Assembly (NCBI RefSeq): GCF_002211785.1
Contig: NZ_CP022132.1
Coordinates: 2,046,001-2,110,000 of the forward strand
DNA: 64,000 nt
Source: Francisella halioticida
GTDB lineage: Bacteria; Pseudomonadota; Gammaproteobacteria; Francisellales; Francisellaceae
Direction of reading: 5' to 3'
Both the position numbers and the translations under genes were made by a program. Under the pieces are notes generated by a model, which saw only the letters and a program-made list of their open reading frames with translations, had not been told where the DNA came from and did not search any database. Numbering within the stretch: position 1 is the first letter of the stretch; the number at the start of each line of letters is the position of its first letter. This document shows, one piece after another, positions 40,543 to 49,683 of this stretch.

Positions 40543-41988
40543 TTAAATCCTCGCTTGTTCTAAGATAAATTCTTCAACACCATTATGCTTTTGGTACTGT
40601 GTTACTATTTGCGTTAAAACATTATCATTAAATGCTTTTGCCATAAGCTGTCCACCAACAGGCAAACCATTTGCAAAACCAATTGGGAATGATATAGCAG
40701 GCAAACCAGAAATATTTGCTGTAATTGTGTAAATATCAGATAAATAAGCTGAAACAGGGTCAAGTTTATCACCTTTTTTGAAGGCCTCACTCGGCGATGC
40801 CGGCATAAATATAGCATCAACTTCAGCAAAGATTTTATTAATCTGATCTGTCATTACTCTGCGTAACTGCTGAGCTTTATTATAGTATGAATCATATTGA
40901 CTAGATGCTAACACATAGTTTCCTATCATAATTCTACGCTTAACCTCCTCACCAAAGCTATCTGTGCGTGATTTTATATATAATTCATCTAAATCCTTAG
41001 CTTCAGGGTTACGATAACCATACCTAATACCATCATATCTAGCTAAATTAGCAGCCGCTTCTGCTGGAGTAATAATGTAATAAGTTGATAAAGCCTCTTT
41101 TAAGTCTGGAACTTTTACAAATTTAATCTCAGCCCCCAATCCTTTTAGCTTTTCTAAAGTTTTTTGCACTGCTTCTTGGACTCGTGTAGGTAAGTCCTTG
41201 ATCAAGCTCTTATCTACACCTATTATTTTCCCAGCAATATCTTTCTCTAAATCTTTAGTAAAGTGATTAATCTCAACTCCTACACAAGTAGAATCAAACT
41301 CACATTCTCCAGCAATAGTATCTAACATAATAGCAACATCTTCTGCATAGTGGCCAAATATCCCAGCCTGATCAAACGATGATGAAAATGCAACCATACC
41401 AAACCTAGACGTGCTACCATATGTTGGCTTCATTGCTGTCAAACCACAAAAACTGGCGGGCTGCCTAATAGAACCTCCCGTATCAGAACCTGTACTAACT
41501 GGTGCAAACCCAGCAGCCACTGCAGCAGCAGAGCCTCCTGATGACCCACCAGGTACTCTTTCTAAGTCCCAAGGATTACTTACAGCACCATAGTAGCTAT
41601 GTTCATTAGTAGAACCCATAGCAAACTCATCCATATTAACCTTTCCAAGAGTTACCATCCCTTGGTCTTTACAATTCTTAGTTACTGTAGAATCATAAGG
41701 AGCAATAAAATTATCTAACATTTTTGATGCGGCTGTAGTTCTTATATCTTTAGTACAAAAAAGATCTTTATGCAAAATAGGAATTCCTGTTAGTAGCCCT
41801 TGTTTACCTTCAGATATAACACGATCAGCTTCTTGAGCTTCTTTTATAGCCTGCTCTTCACACAAAGTAATCACAGAGTTTATTTGCTTATCTTGATCTT
41901 TTATCTTAGTTACATACTGCCTAGCTAACTCAACTGAAGTTATCTCGCCATTGTCTAGACGTGCTCTTATTTTTTTAATATATGACAT
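40543..41988 (-). CDS. gatA: Asp/Glu-tRNA amidotransferase subunit A
   Basis: 481 residues. Amidase-signature subunit that releases ammonia from glutamine. The catalytic Lys is in LTGIPILHKDLFCTK, the Ser pair in RVPGGSSGGSAAAVAAGFAP, and the nucleophile loop is TGSDTGGSIRQPASFCGL. It lies between gatC (9 bases upstream) and gatB. Confidence 0.97.
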   Translation of the reverse strand: MSYIKKIRARLDNGEITSVELARQYVTKIKDQDKQINSVITLCEEQAIKEAQEADRVISEGKQGLLTGIPILHKDLFCTKDIRTTAASKMLDNFIAPYDSTVTKNCKDQGMVTLGKVNMDEFAMGSTNEHSYYGAVSNPWDLERVPGGSSGGSAAAVAAGFAPVSTGSDTGGSIRQPASFCGLTAMKPTYGSTSRFGMVAFSSSFDQAGIFGHYAEDVAIMLDTIAGECEFDSTCVGVEINHFTKDLEKDIAGKIIGVDKSLIKDLPTRVQEAVQKTLEKLKGLGAEIKFVKVPDLKEALSTYYIITPAEAAANLARYDGIRYGYRNPEAKDLDELYIKSRTDSFGEEVKRRIMIGNYVLASSQYDSYYNKAQQLRRVMTDQINKIFAEVDAIFMPASPSEAFKKGDKLDPVSAYLSDIYTITANISGLPAISFPIGFANGLPVGGQLMAKAFNDNVLTQIVTQYQKHNGVEEFILEQARI

Positions 41989-41996
41989 TGTTCATC

Positions 41997-42278
41997 CTAT
42001 TTAACAACCTGTGGCACCATAAAGTAATCGTCAACAATTTCACAAGCAAATTTATCAAAACTTGCTCTATTATCTTGATCTTGTGGAATATCTTCACGAA
42101 ATTTAAAATCCATACTAATAGGTGAAACCATAGGTTTGGCACCTTGCGCATCAAAATCTTTGACCGTATCTAAAATCTCACAGATATTTGTCAGATCTTG
42201 TGTATATTGCTCAAGCTGTGCATCAGTCAAATCAAAACTAGATAACTTAGCAATATGTTTTACTAATTTTTTGTCCAT
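41997..42278 (-). CDS. gatC: Asp/Glu-tRNA amidotransferase subunit C
   Basis: 93 residues. GatC wraps around the GatA-GatB interface and stabilises the complex. N-terminal VKHIAKLSSFDLTDAQLEQY and C-terminal FREDIPQDQDNRASFDK with FMVPQVVK are the family ends. It is first in the gatCAB operon. Confidence 0.94.
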   Translation of the reverse strand: MDKKLVKHIAKLSSFDLTDAQLEQYTQDLTNICEILDTVKDFDAQGAKPMVSPISMDFKFREDIPQDQDNRASFDKFACEIVDDYFMVPQVVK

Positions 42279-42359
42279 TTAAACACCTAAATAAATTATT
42301 AGAAATAAATACCTTTGGAATTATAAGATACTCATAAAAATAAAGAAAGATATACAGTG

Positions 42360-42958
42360 TTATTTTATATTTGATGGCTGGCTATTTATTTGCTCTTTGA
42401 CAGTCACTGACTTCTTCACTACTTTATTTTTATTAACACCAATACGAAGCTCACTGCTATTTAAATTTATTGAGAAACCATTATACCTGCGCCATAATTC
42501 ATATCCTAGACTAACATTATTCAACAACACCCAACCATGAACTTTTGTACCTAACCTAAGCACTTCCGGAGACGGCTAATCACGTTTACCACTTTGTTTT
42601 ACAAAAATCTTAAATTGTCCTTGAGCATTATTTTGTGGAGAAATAAATATAATTTCTCCCTCAAAAGTTCCTATAGCAACTTGAGGCCAACCACTAAACT
42701 GTATTGCTGGCCAGCCTTCAAATTGCAACATCACTTTATCACCAACACTCACTAATGGAATATCCATACTATTTAACCATAGCTCGACTATCCTTGACTT
42801 ACTATCTGGTACAATTGTTGCTAAAGCATCTGTAGATTTGACTATCACACCTCCAAGACCATGAATACGGTCAACAATAACACCATCTGTCGGTGCTCTA
42901 ACTAAACGACTTTGCTGACGTGCAATCTGCACTTTCACTTTAGCTAAATCAACATTTG
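42360..42958 (-). pseudogene. HlyD-family membrane fusion protein, C-terminal remnant
   Basis: The surviving frame starts at the IS3 end (ANVDLAKVKVQIARQQSRLV), i.e. the end of the HlyD coiled coil. It continues through the barrel segment APTDGVIVDRIHGLGGVIVK and EGWPAIQFSGWPQVAIGTFE. A TAG follows KRD at about 42576 where related proteins have Trp (DWPSP...), and the frame then continues as PSPEVLRLGTKVHGWVLLNN to the stop at 42360. The N-terminal half and any ABC partner are absent, including on the far side of the mobile elements. Confidence 0.8.
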
Positions 42959-42963
42959 CTGAT

Positions 42964-43688
42964 CTACCCCGTCAATTTGTGACAGTTTACTACTTCATTT
43001 TCCATTATATATTCAAATTGATATGGAGTCATATAATTTATTGTAGAATGTCTCCTTTTTGTATTATAGTAAGCTTCAATATATTCAAATATTGATAGTT
43101 TAGCTTCTTCTCTAGTTTTATAGCTTTCATCATGTACTAACTCTACTTTTAAAGTTCCAAAGAAACTTTCACAAGCAGCATTATCGTAACAGCATCCTTT
43201 AGAGCTCATACTTGATAGTAGCCAGTGTTCTTTAATAATGTCTTGATATTGTTTGCTACAGTACTGTGACCCTTTATCAGAGTGTATAATCACACAAAGA
43301 TACAGCCACCCCTCTTGTGTAGGTACATAAGTTATATCTGTAACCCACCTATGATTTACAGATAAAGCAGTGAAGTTTTGTTCTAATAAATTATCAGAAA
43401 CATGTTTGTTGTGGTTAGAATCTATAGTTTTCTTATGCTTACGAGCCGCTTTAGCATGTAAACCAAGTAATTTCATACGTTTAGATACTCTAGGTTGAGT
43501 AACTTTCCAACCCATATCTTTAAGCTCTTTGTATATCCTAACACTTCCATATCTAGATTTATGTTCATTAAAATAGCATCATCTAGTTCAGCATCATTAT
43601 ATTGCCTTTTACCTATAGGTTTATGAATCCATCTGTAATATGAAGATGTGCTCACATTCAAAGATTTACATAGTGTTGTTACTGGCAT
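42964..43688 (-). pseudogene. IS3-family transposase OrfB (copy 2), frameshifted and internally deleted
   Basis: It starts MPVTTLCKSLNVSTSSYYRW at 43688. The frame is wrong after about DDAI, where it should read on as NEHKSRYGSVRIYKEL; the correct frame from 43515 is open to the end. This frameshift and the missing core between GWLYLCVI and IHSDKGSQY are shared exactly with copy 1. It lacks only the extra 8-base deletion of copy 1. Confidence 0.85.
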
Positions 43689-43704
43689 AACTTTATAATG
43701 CTCC

Positions 43705-44007
43705 TTAATAAAGGCGTACCTTACAGATTTTGCTTTGCAAAGTACGCTGTGCCTTTTTTAGTATTTCACGCTCTGTTTCTGCCTGTTTGAGTTTTTTCTT
43801 CAAATCAGTATTTTCAAAAGATAGTTGCTGGTACTGCGTTTTATAATCTATCTTTATTTCTTTCTGAGGGTTTGACATGGCTTTGGATATCCAACTGCAA
43901 ATGGTTTTATATTTAACCCCTAAATTATCTGCTATTTCTCGTCTATTTGCATCTGGTTGTAAACATAATTTAACAGCTTCATCTTTAAACTCTTTTGTAT
44001 ATCTCAT
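43705..44007 (-). CDS. IS3-family transposase OrfA (copy 2)
   Basis: Start MRYTKEFKDEAVKLCL at 44007. The protein is identical to OrfA of copy 1 (HTH plus coiled coil). Without a working OrfB it should not transpose the element; it may act as a repressor, as OrfA does in some IS3 elements (family knowledge). Confidence 0.85.
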   Translation of the reverse strand: MRYTKEFKDEAVKLCLQPDANRREIADNLGVKYKTICSWISKAMSNPQKEIKIDYKTQYQQLSFENTDLKKKLKQAETEREILKKAQRTLQSKICKVRLY

Positions 44008-44039
44008 CTTGTCTCCTTTTCTTAACACCTAAGTGTCCC

Positions 44040-44044
44040 AAATA
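44040..44044. repeat. Target-site duplication of the Tn3 element, left copy
   Basis: AAATA immediately before the GGGG end of the Tn3 element. The same five bases follow its CCCC end at 51367-51371. Five-base duplications are the rule for Tn3-family transposition. Confidence 0.88.
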
Positions 44045-44206
44045 GGGGTTAATTACAGATAGCACTGATTTTTCTGAATCACCCATCTCAAAGATATGTG
44101 CTACAATGGTTAGACACTGCTTAATTTTTACTAATTTTGTCCAGTGCATTTTTCACAATCCCTTTAATATCAATGTTTTCAGTAACTTCAGAAAAAACAA
44201 AATTTC
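44045..44206. repeat. Long inverted repeat of the Tn3 element, left arm
   Basis: About 162 bases that pair, with scattered mismatches, with 51205-51366. Much longer than the usual 38-base Tn3 repeat because it includes the last about 25 codons of tnpA. The terminal 23 bases are identical in both arms. Confidence 0.85.
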
Positions 44207-47177
44207 CAAGTAAGATAATATGTTGCCATGCTACAGGTGAGAGTTTCTTAATTTGATCACCCAATTCTTTATTATTTTCACTTTCAACATGTTCTAATAA
44301 CTCAGAAAGCAAGCATGCATTATAGTAAATGATACAACAAGCTAACACTCTGTTACACTGATTACTTATTTCTAGTTAATTTTCTGATTTCCCTAGTATT
44401 TTTTTGCCATTAACTTGGAATAATGTGCTTTTCTAAGCTGATGGAATGCTTCTCCACGGTTAAGTGCACGATGAACATTTCTACGTAATTGAATATCATC
44501 AATATACTTTAAAACATAAATACTCATAACTATTTTATCAAATTCAGTAAGAGCTCTAAGAGTCCTATTTTTTCTAGAGTACGATGATAGCTTTTTGATA
44601 ATTGTACTCTGTGAAGTATCTTTTTTAGCTATAGATGCTAATATTCTTTGAATCTCATCCCACTCACTAATAATTAACGCTTCATCAACAGTGTAAGATG
44701 GTTTTATAAGATCATTTTTAAAGCTTTTCATGCCTTTAAAGGCAACTAATGAGTGCTCAGCCTTTAAATTTATAGAAGGCATTCGAGGCATAAAGCTGTA
44801 ACCAAATAACTTCAATAGTGCAAAGTTTACTCTATTTACTGAATGCATATCGCCAGAGACTGTAGTAATATTCAGATCACTACTATTATTATAAATAATA
44901 TCCAAAACATAATGACTTTCATGCTCATTAGCACCAATAATCTTAGTGCTAACTGGTAAGTGATTAGCTATTAGGCTATATGAAACAACTCCCTTTCCAT
45001 AGCCGAAGTATTTAGTTGAGTATCTAGATAAAATTGTTTGGTATTTTATTTCTATTTTTTGACTATCTAAACTAGCATGTATACCATAATCTGAAAGATT
45101 ATAATATTTAAATATTGGTAGCTTTGAAATTGCATCTATAATAATATCTCCAGCTTCTACAAGTGAGTCTACTCTTATAAACTTACCTTCAATATCTATT
45201 AGGTTTTGATAGCTAACATCTGAAGATTCAGCTACTTTCTTATGCCCAATAGCCTCTCCTTGAGATACCAAATATGCTTTGAGATCTTTATTACGAGGTT
45301 TTGATTTAGATCCTTTATTTAATATATGCTTGAAGCTGTCAAAGAAGTTAGTATTATTGGCTGCAAAATCAATAACTTCGGATATTCCTGTAGATGTAAA
45401 CTTCTCATAGTATGGGTTATCCGCAGAATCATCTTCTCTCTTATAGGGTAAACGCCAAGTAACTTTACCACCATTTTCATCAATTTTGATATACTCATTT
45501 TCTTTAGATTTAATTCTTTGGTTAACATCCTTATACTGATCTGAAAGCTCCTCTTTAAGTTCAGCTAATATGCTGGAAATATCGTCAGTATTTATGCAAT
45601 CTGATAATGATTTTAATATATTAGATTTATCCTTACTCCAGATTGCTTTTTTGATTATTTCTGACTCTAGGCTACGGTAGTTAACACTACTTGAATAAAA
45701 ATATTACCACTTGTAATGGCTGATGATAAAGCTTGATAAATTGCCATTTCATATCTTCTAATATTTATATGAGCAAGCTTTCTCACTTTTTTAGAGGTGG
45801 GCTTAACTAATTTTTTATATATAATATATTTGTGTTTTGATTTGCTAATAAAATTAATAGGAACGTCTTCGGCTATGGGGGCTTTATTTTTATCAGCAGT
45901 TTGCCAATAATCTTTAACATATTCGAATGCTTTTTTAAGATTATCTTGATTGCCAAAATCAATGTCAAAAGATAGTGCAATATTACGTAAGTTACGTTTT
46001 ATTGACCCATTTTCATCATCGTAAAACTCCCAAAGATATTGTTGTTGATCCAAAATTGGTTTAGCGAAGTTATTAGTAAACTTACTAAACTTCTCTTGGC
46101 TCACTATGTTAAAACAATTTGGTCTAATACTTATTGGATCAACATTCTCATCACCTACAATTTTTATAATTTTAGCCGCTTTCTTTATATTCTTATCTAC
46201 TTTAACTTTTGCTTCTAATATTTGATCATTAGCATGCTTTTCAGCTTCTGTCTCATACCAGTTTAATTTGTAGATGAAAAAATCTATCAAATGATCAGTT
46301 ATTTTCATAAACCTTTGCCATATTAGGCATATAATAAGCAAACGAGCTTTTTTAATCTTTATTTCATTAATTCTATACGTGCTATAGTATTCACAGATAT
46401 CAGCATAATAATTAAGATTCTGCCTAGAAAGACCAAGATATAGAAGAACATGTTTTGATTTTTTATATACCTTAACAATCTTTTTTGTTTAACTAGTTCT
46501 GCCTCCATTTCTGTAGTTGTAAAGCTTTTAGCATCTTGCTTTAACAAAGCTAAACTAGATATCGTATTATCATTAGAAATTAGAGAGTCTAGTGTATCTT
46601 TTGACTCTTTATTCAGTAAACTCCCGAGTTTCACTACTAGTCTATTTTCTTCTCTAAGAATGGCTTTTGATACAATACTTTGTAAAGTTGAATATTTAGG
46701 TCGTATTATTTGATGCTGCTCACAATAGTGCAAAAGTTAATCAAAAATAAATCTAGGTGTTAAATCTCTTTGTGATAAACGGTTTGCCTGTCTAGCTAGT
46801 TCAATTTGAAACTCTGAATCACATCGTCGATAATTATATATTTTCATAATAAAATGCTGGGCTGCATAGTACTTGTTTTTATCAACTAGCCTTTTAGGAA
46901 TAGCTTGTCTAGAATAATATCTATTAATGATATACTGAGCATCTTCAATTACATCAGCAAACTTAAACTTATAAAAATAACGTGTTGCTCTGAAATAGCC
47001 AATTTGTAAAATATAATCGAGCTTATTTATAAGTTCTGATTGGGTAGATAAGTACTCTTCATCTTCAATAGTCAGTTCAAAGAATAACTCTCGATCTTGA
47101 GCATCAATTTTGGGGATATCAAATAACTCAGCTATTTCTCCCTTATTTAGTATTTTTAAACTATTATGAATTGCCAT
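44121..47177 (-). pseudogene. tnpA: Tn3-family transposase TnpA, multiply broken
   Basis: It starts MAIHNSLKILNKGEIAELFD at 47177 and ends ENIDIKGIVKNALDKISKN at 44121, about 1015 codons, the right size for TnpA. Lesions: in-frame TAA at 46737 (after FIFD), a frameshift near 46470, a frameshift near 45685, and a frameshift plus TAA near 44360-44395. Family parts still readable include the DDE-domain core VSGDMHSVNRVNFALLKLFG with FMPRMPS, and LSPVAWQHIILLGNFVFS at the C-terminus. It cannot produce an active transposase. Confidence 0.88.
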
Positions 47178-47785
47178 TATTTATTATCTTTTCTCCAGCA
47201 GCTTTAAGAGAGCCATCACCATTTACATATTTATATAGTGTGGTAGTTTGTTATACCTAATCTTTTAGCTATATCAGAAGCTATAGTATTTTTATCAGAC
47301 ATTGCAGACATAGCCATTCTCAAGGTAGCTTTATCCATTTTTGAGGGACGACCACCTTTTCTACCTCTAGCTCGTGCTGCTGCTAAACCAGCATAAGTTC
47401 TTTCTCTTATTAGCTCACGCTCATACTCGGCAAGCGATGCAAATATACCAAATATAAGTCTACCATTAGCTGTAGTGGTATCTATTTGAGCACCATGACC
47501 TTCTAATACTTTGAAGTTAATACCTGATTCATGTAACTCATCTACCAAGGTTACTAAGTCCTTCATATCTCTACCTAGACGATCAAGTTTCCAAACAACT
47601 AATGTGTTTCCTGGCTGTAATGCTTTAAGGCATGATTCTAATCCTGGTCTTGAATCTTTACGGCTAGACGCATGATCACTATAAATTCTTTTTTGATTAA
47701 TGCCTGCTTTTACTAAAGCATCAATTTGTAAATCAAGAATCTGACTACCATCAGCTTTTGAGACACGAGCGTAACCAATTAACAT
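47164..47785 (-). pseudogene. tnpR: Tn3-type serine resolvase TnpR, C-terminal frameshift
   Basis: Catalytic domain intact: MLIGYARVSKADGSQILDLQ with the active Ser at residue 9, SRKDSRPGLESCLKAL, VVWKLDRLGRDMKDLV and ASLAEYERELIRERT. The open frame stops at 47231 after 184 residues. One base less near 47252 would restore the DNA-binding HTH end TTLYKYVNGDGSLKAAG and a stop at 47164-47166, 14 bases inside tnpA. The HTH is therefore lost and site-specific resolution is probably impaired. Confidence 0.85.
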
Positions 47786-47962
47786 AAAGCTAAAATATGT
47801 ATAAATAAAGATAAAAATGATGATACAAACTCATTTAGTTTTTTGCAATGAGTTTATTTGTTAATTTTATGCTAAAATGTCATAATATCTTAATAACCAA
47901 GAAAACGGTCGTTTAATTGGTAGCTAGTTTACCTGCAAACGATACCTTAAGCTGGTGAACAA
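47786..47962. other. Candidate res/regulatory region of the Tn3 element
   Basis: 177 bases between the divergent tnpR and the cargo genes, where Tn3-type elements place their res site. It is very AT-rich. A 9-base inverted repeat AAACTCATT...AATGAGTTT (47827-47855, spacer 11) is present. I could not define the three resolvase subsites. Confidence 0.4.
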
Positions 47963-48169
47963 ATGAATATGCTAAAAGAAGCAAATCTAATATATAGAAT
48001 GGGAATTAATAAAAAGAGAAAAATATATTTACTTGAACAAAATGCTATAGATTGTTCTTCAGAGATGGATGCACAAAATCAAAATATGAGACCAGAGATA
48101 TGTAATAATCAATCAGAAGGTTTAAGAAAAACAAAAGATTATTTAAGAGAACTAAAAACTTTATTATAA
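47963..48169 (+). CDS. Small ORF in transposon cargo, 68 aa
   Basis: I do not recognise it. It is basic and hydrophilic (MNMLKEANLIYRMGINKKRK at the start), with no cysteines forming a metal motif and no membrane segment. A weak ribosome-binding site (AAGCTGG) precedes the ATG. It lies between tnpR and nhaA on the cargo strand. It may be a remnant of a larger gene. Confidence 0.4.
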   Translation: MNMLKEANLIYRMGINKKRKIYLLEQNAIDCSSEMDAQNQNMRPEICNNQSEGLRKTKDYLRELKTLL

Positions 48170-48254
48170 AAACGCACTATATCTACAATAATGAATCTAA
48201 CGTTTTAGTTATCATATGTTCTGCTAACAAGTTATCAATATAAAGGTTCTCAAC

Positions 48255-49583
48255 ATGAGTAAAATACATGACTCTGAGGTAAAGTCAGTACGCTTACCTA
48301 AAGAATTTATAAACAAACTATCAAATCCATTATCTCGCTTTCTACATATAGAAGCTATAAGTGGATTAATACTATTATTTTCTACAATAGTAGCTTTAAT
48401 TTTATCAAATTCTCCTTGGGCTAATAGTTTTAGTCAAATTTGGGAAACAAAACTTGGGGTTCATATAAGTTCTTATGATTTTTCAAAATCAATAAAAGAA
48501 TGGATTAATGATGGGTTAATGACTCTATTTTTTTTCATAATATCTTTGGAGTTAAAAAGACATTTTGCTTTTGGTGGAATAGATAAGTTTCGTGAAGGGA
48601 TTTTTGCCACATTGGCAGCATTAGGTGGGATGTTAATACCTGTAATATTTTATGTTATTTTACTACAGGGTAGACCTGAAATATCTTCTTGGGGTACTGT
48701 AATGGTGACAGATACAGCTCTTGTAGTCGGAGCTTTGGGAATATTAGGTTCTCGAATTAATAATAGCTTACGTATTTTTCTTCTTTCTTTAGCTATTGTT
48801 GATGATGTATGTTCTATACTTGTAGTAACTTTTTTTTATAGTCATCATTTATATTGGTTGATAATTATACTAGCAGTAAGTGTATTAATCATAATTCGTT
48901 TAATGGGTATAGTTGGTGTTCGTGATCTAAAAATATATATTGTCATCGGATGTATAATATGGATTTTATTTGATGTTTCTGGAATTCATGCTACGATTGC
49001 GGGAGTAATTTTAGGTTTAATGACTCCTTCTAGAAGATGGGTTGATGATACAAGATTATATAATATTCTTAATAATGTAACTTCTCATCCTACAAATAAG
49101 GAAAATAGTTATGATACTAAAGATAGGCATACCTTATATATGGCTGAAATAGCTATTCGTGAATCATTATCGCCTATAGAAAGATTAATAGTAATTCTAC
49201 ATCCATGGGTTAATTTTGTTATACTTCCACTTTTTATACTAGCAAACGCTAGCATAACTCTTTCATTTAATAATATAAATAGCTATCTTATATTTTCTAT
49301 ATTCGTGGCTTTTGTATTAGGTAAACCTATTGGTATATTATTATTTAGCTGGCTGGCTATAGTTACAAAAATTGCTAAGTTTCCATCCGATCTAAATTGG
49401 GGATTATTAATTGGAGGAGCAATACTAGCAGGAGCTGGATTCACAATGGCACTATTTATTGCCAATCTGGCTTCACAGGAGCAATTTATGAATAGCATAA
49501 AACTTGCTATTTTATTAGCTTCTTGTTTCTCTATTATTTTTGGGCTTCTTTTTTTAACTATACATTCTCACATGAAAAGTTAA
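48255..49583 (+). CDS. nhaA: NhaA-type Na+/H+ antiporter (transposon cargo)
   Basis: 442 residues, about 12 membrane helices; E. coli NhaA has 388, and the excess is an N-terminal tail and a loop near 285. The catalytic Asp pair is present in LAIVDDVCSI, matching the E. coli Asp163-Asp164 motif. NDGLMTLFFFIISLELKRHF matches the conserved NDGLMAVFF segment, and MVTDTALVVGALGILGSR carries the Asp133 equivalent. GIHATIAGVILGLMTP is the TM8-9 region. The frame is intact, unlike the transposition genes. It should export Na+ for H+, protecting from salt and alkaline pH. Its ribosome-binding site is AAAGG, 8 bases upstream. Confidence 0.92.
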   Translation: MSKIHDSEVKSVRLPKEFINKLSNPLSRFLHIEAISGLILLFSTIVALILSNSPWANSFSQIWETKLGVHISSYDFSKSIKEWINDGLMTLFFFIISLELKRHFAFGGIDKFREGIFATLAALGGMLIPVIFYVILLQGRPEISSWGTVMVTDTALVVGALGILGSRINNSLRIFLLSLAIVDDVCSILVVTFFYSHHLYWLIIILAVSVLIIIRLMGIVGVRDLKIYIVIGCIIWILFDVSGIHATIAGVILGLMTPSRRWVDDTRLYNILNNVTSHPTNKENSYDTKDRHTLYMAEIAIRESLSPIERLIVILHPWVNFVILPLFILANASITLSFNNINSYLIFSIFVAFVLGKPIGILLFSWLAIVTKIAKFPSDLNWGLLIGGAILAGAGFTMALFIANLASQEQFMNSIKLAILLASCFSIIFGLLFLTIHSHMKS

Positions 49584-49683
49584 GAAGATGTTTTCCTGTA
49601 GCATGGCAATATATAAGTCTATAGAAAAAATATTTTTCTGAAAGTTGTAACTTTTTATATTTAAACATAAAGGAGTTTGAGAT

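Larger units (their letters stand above)
42959..44044 (-). mobile_element. IS3-family element, defective, copy 2 (main part, interrupted by Tn3 element)
   Basis: Same element as at 9686, opposite orientation. The transposase-3' end starts CTGATC at 42959. The orfA-proximal end is cut after AAATA (44040-44044), where the Tn3 element begins; the missing last bases of its terminal repeat are found at 51372-51386. One end abuts a HlyD fragment and the other (51386) abuts sequence near the chitinase. The immediate flanks (TTTG and TCTT) do not form a direct repeat. Confidence 0.87.

Noticed and set aside
45319-45528. 69-codon frame inside tnpA
   Set aside because: The neighbouring frame reads recognisable TnpA sequence (for example KENEYIKIDENGGKVTWRLP), so this frame is a by-product of the frameshifts.
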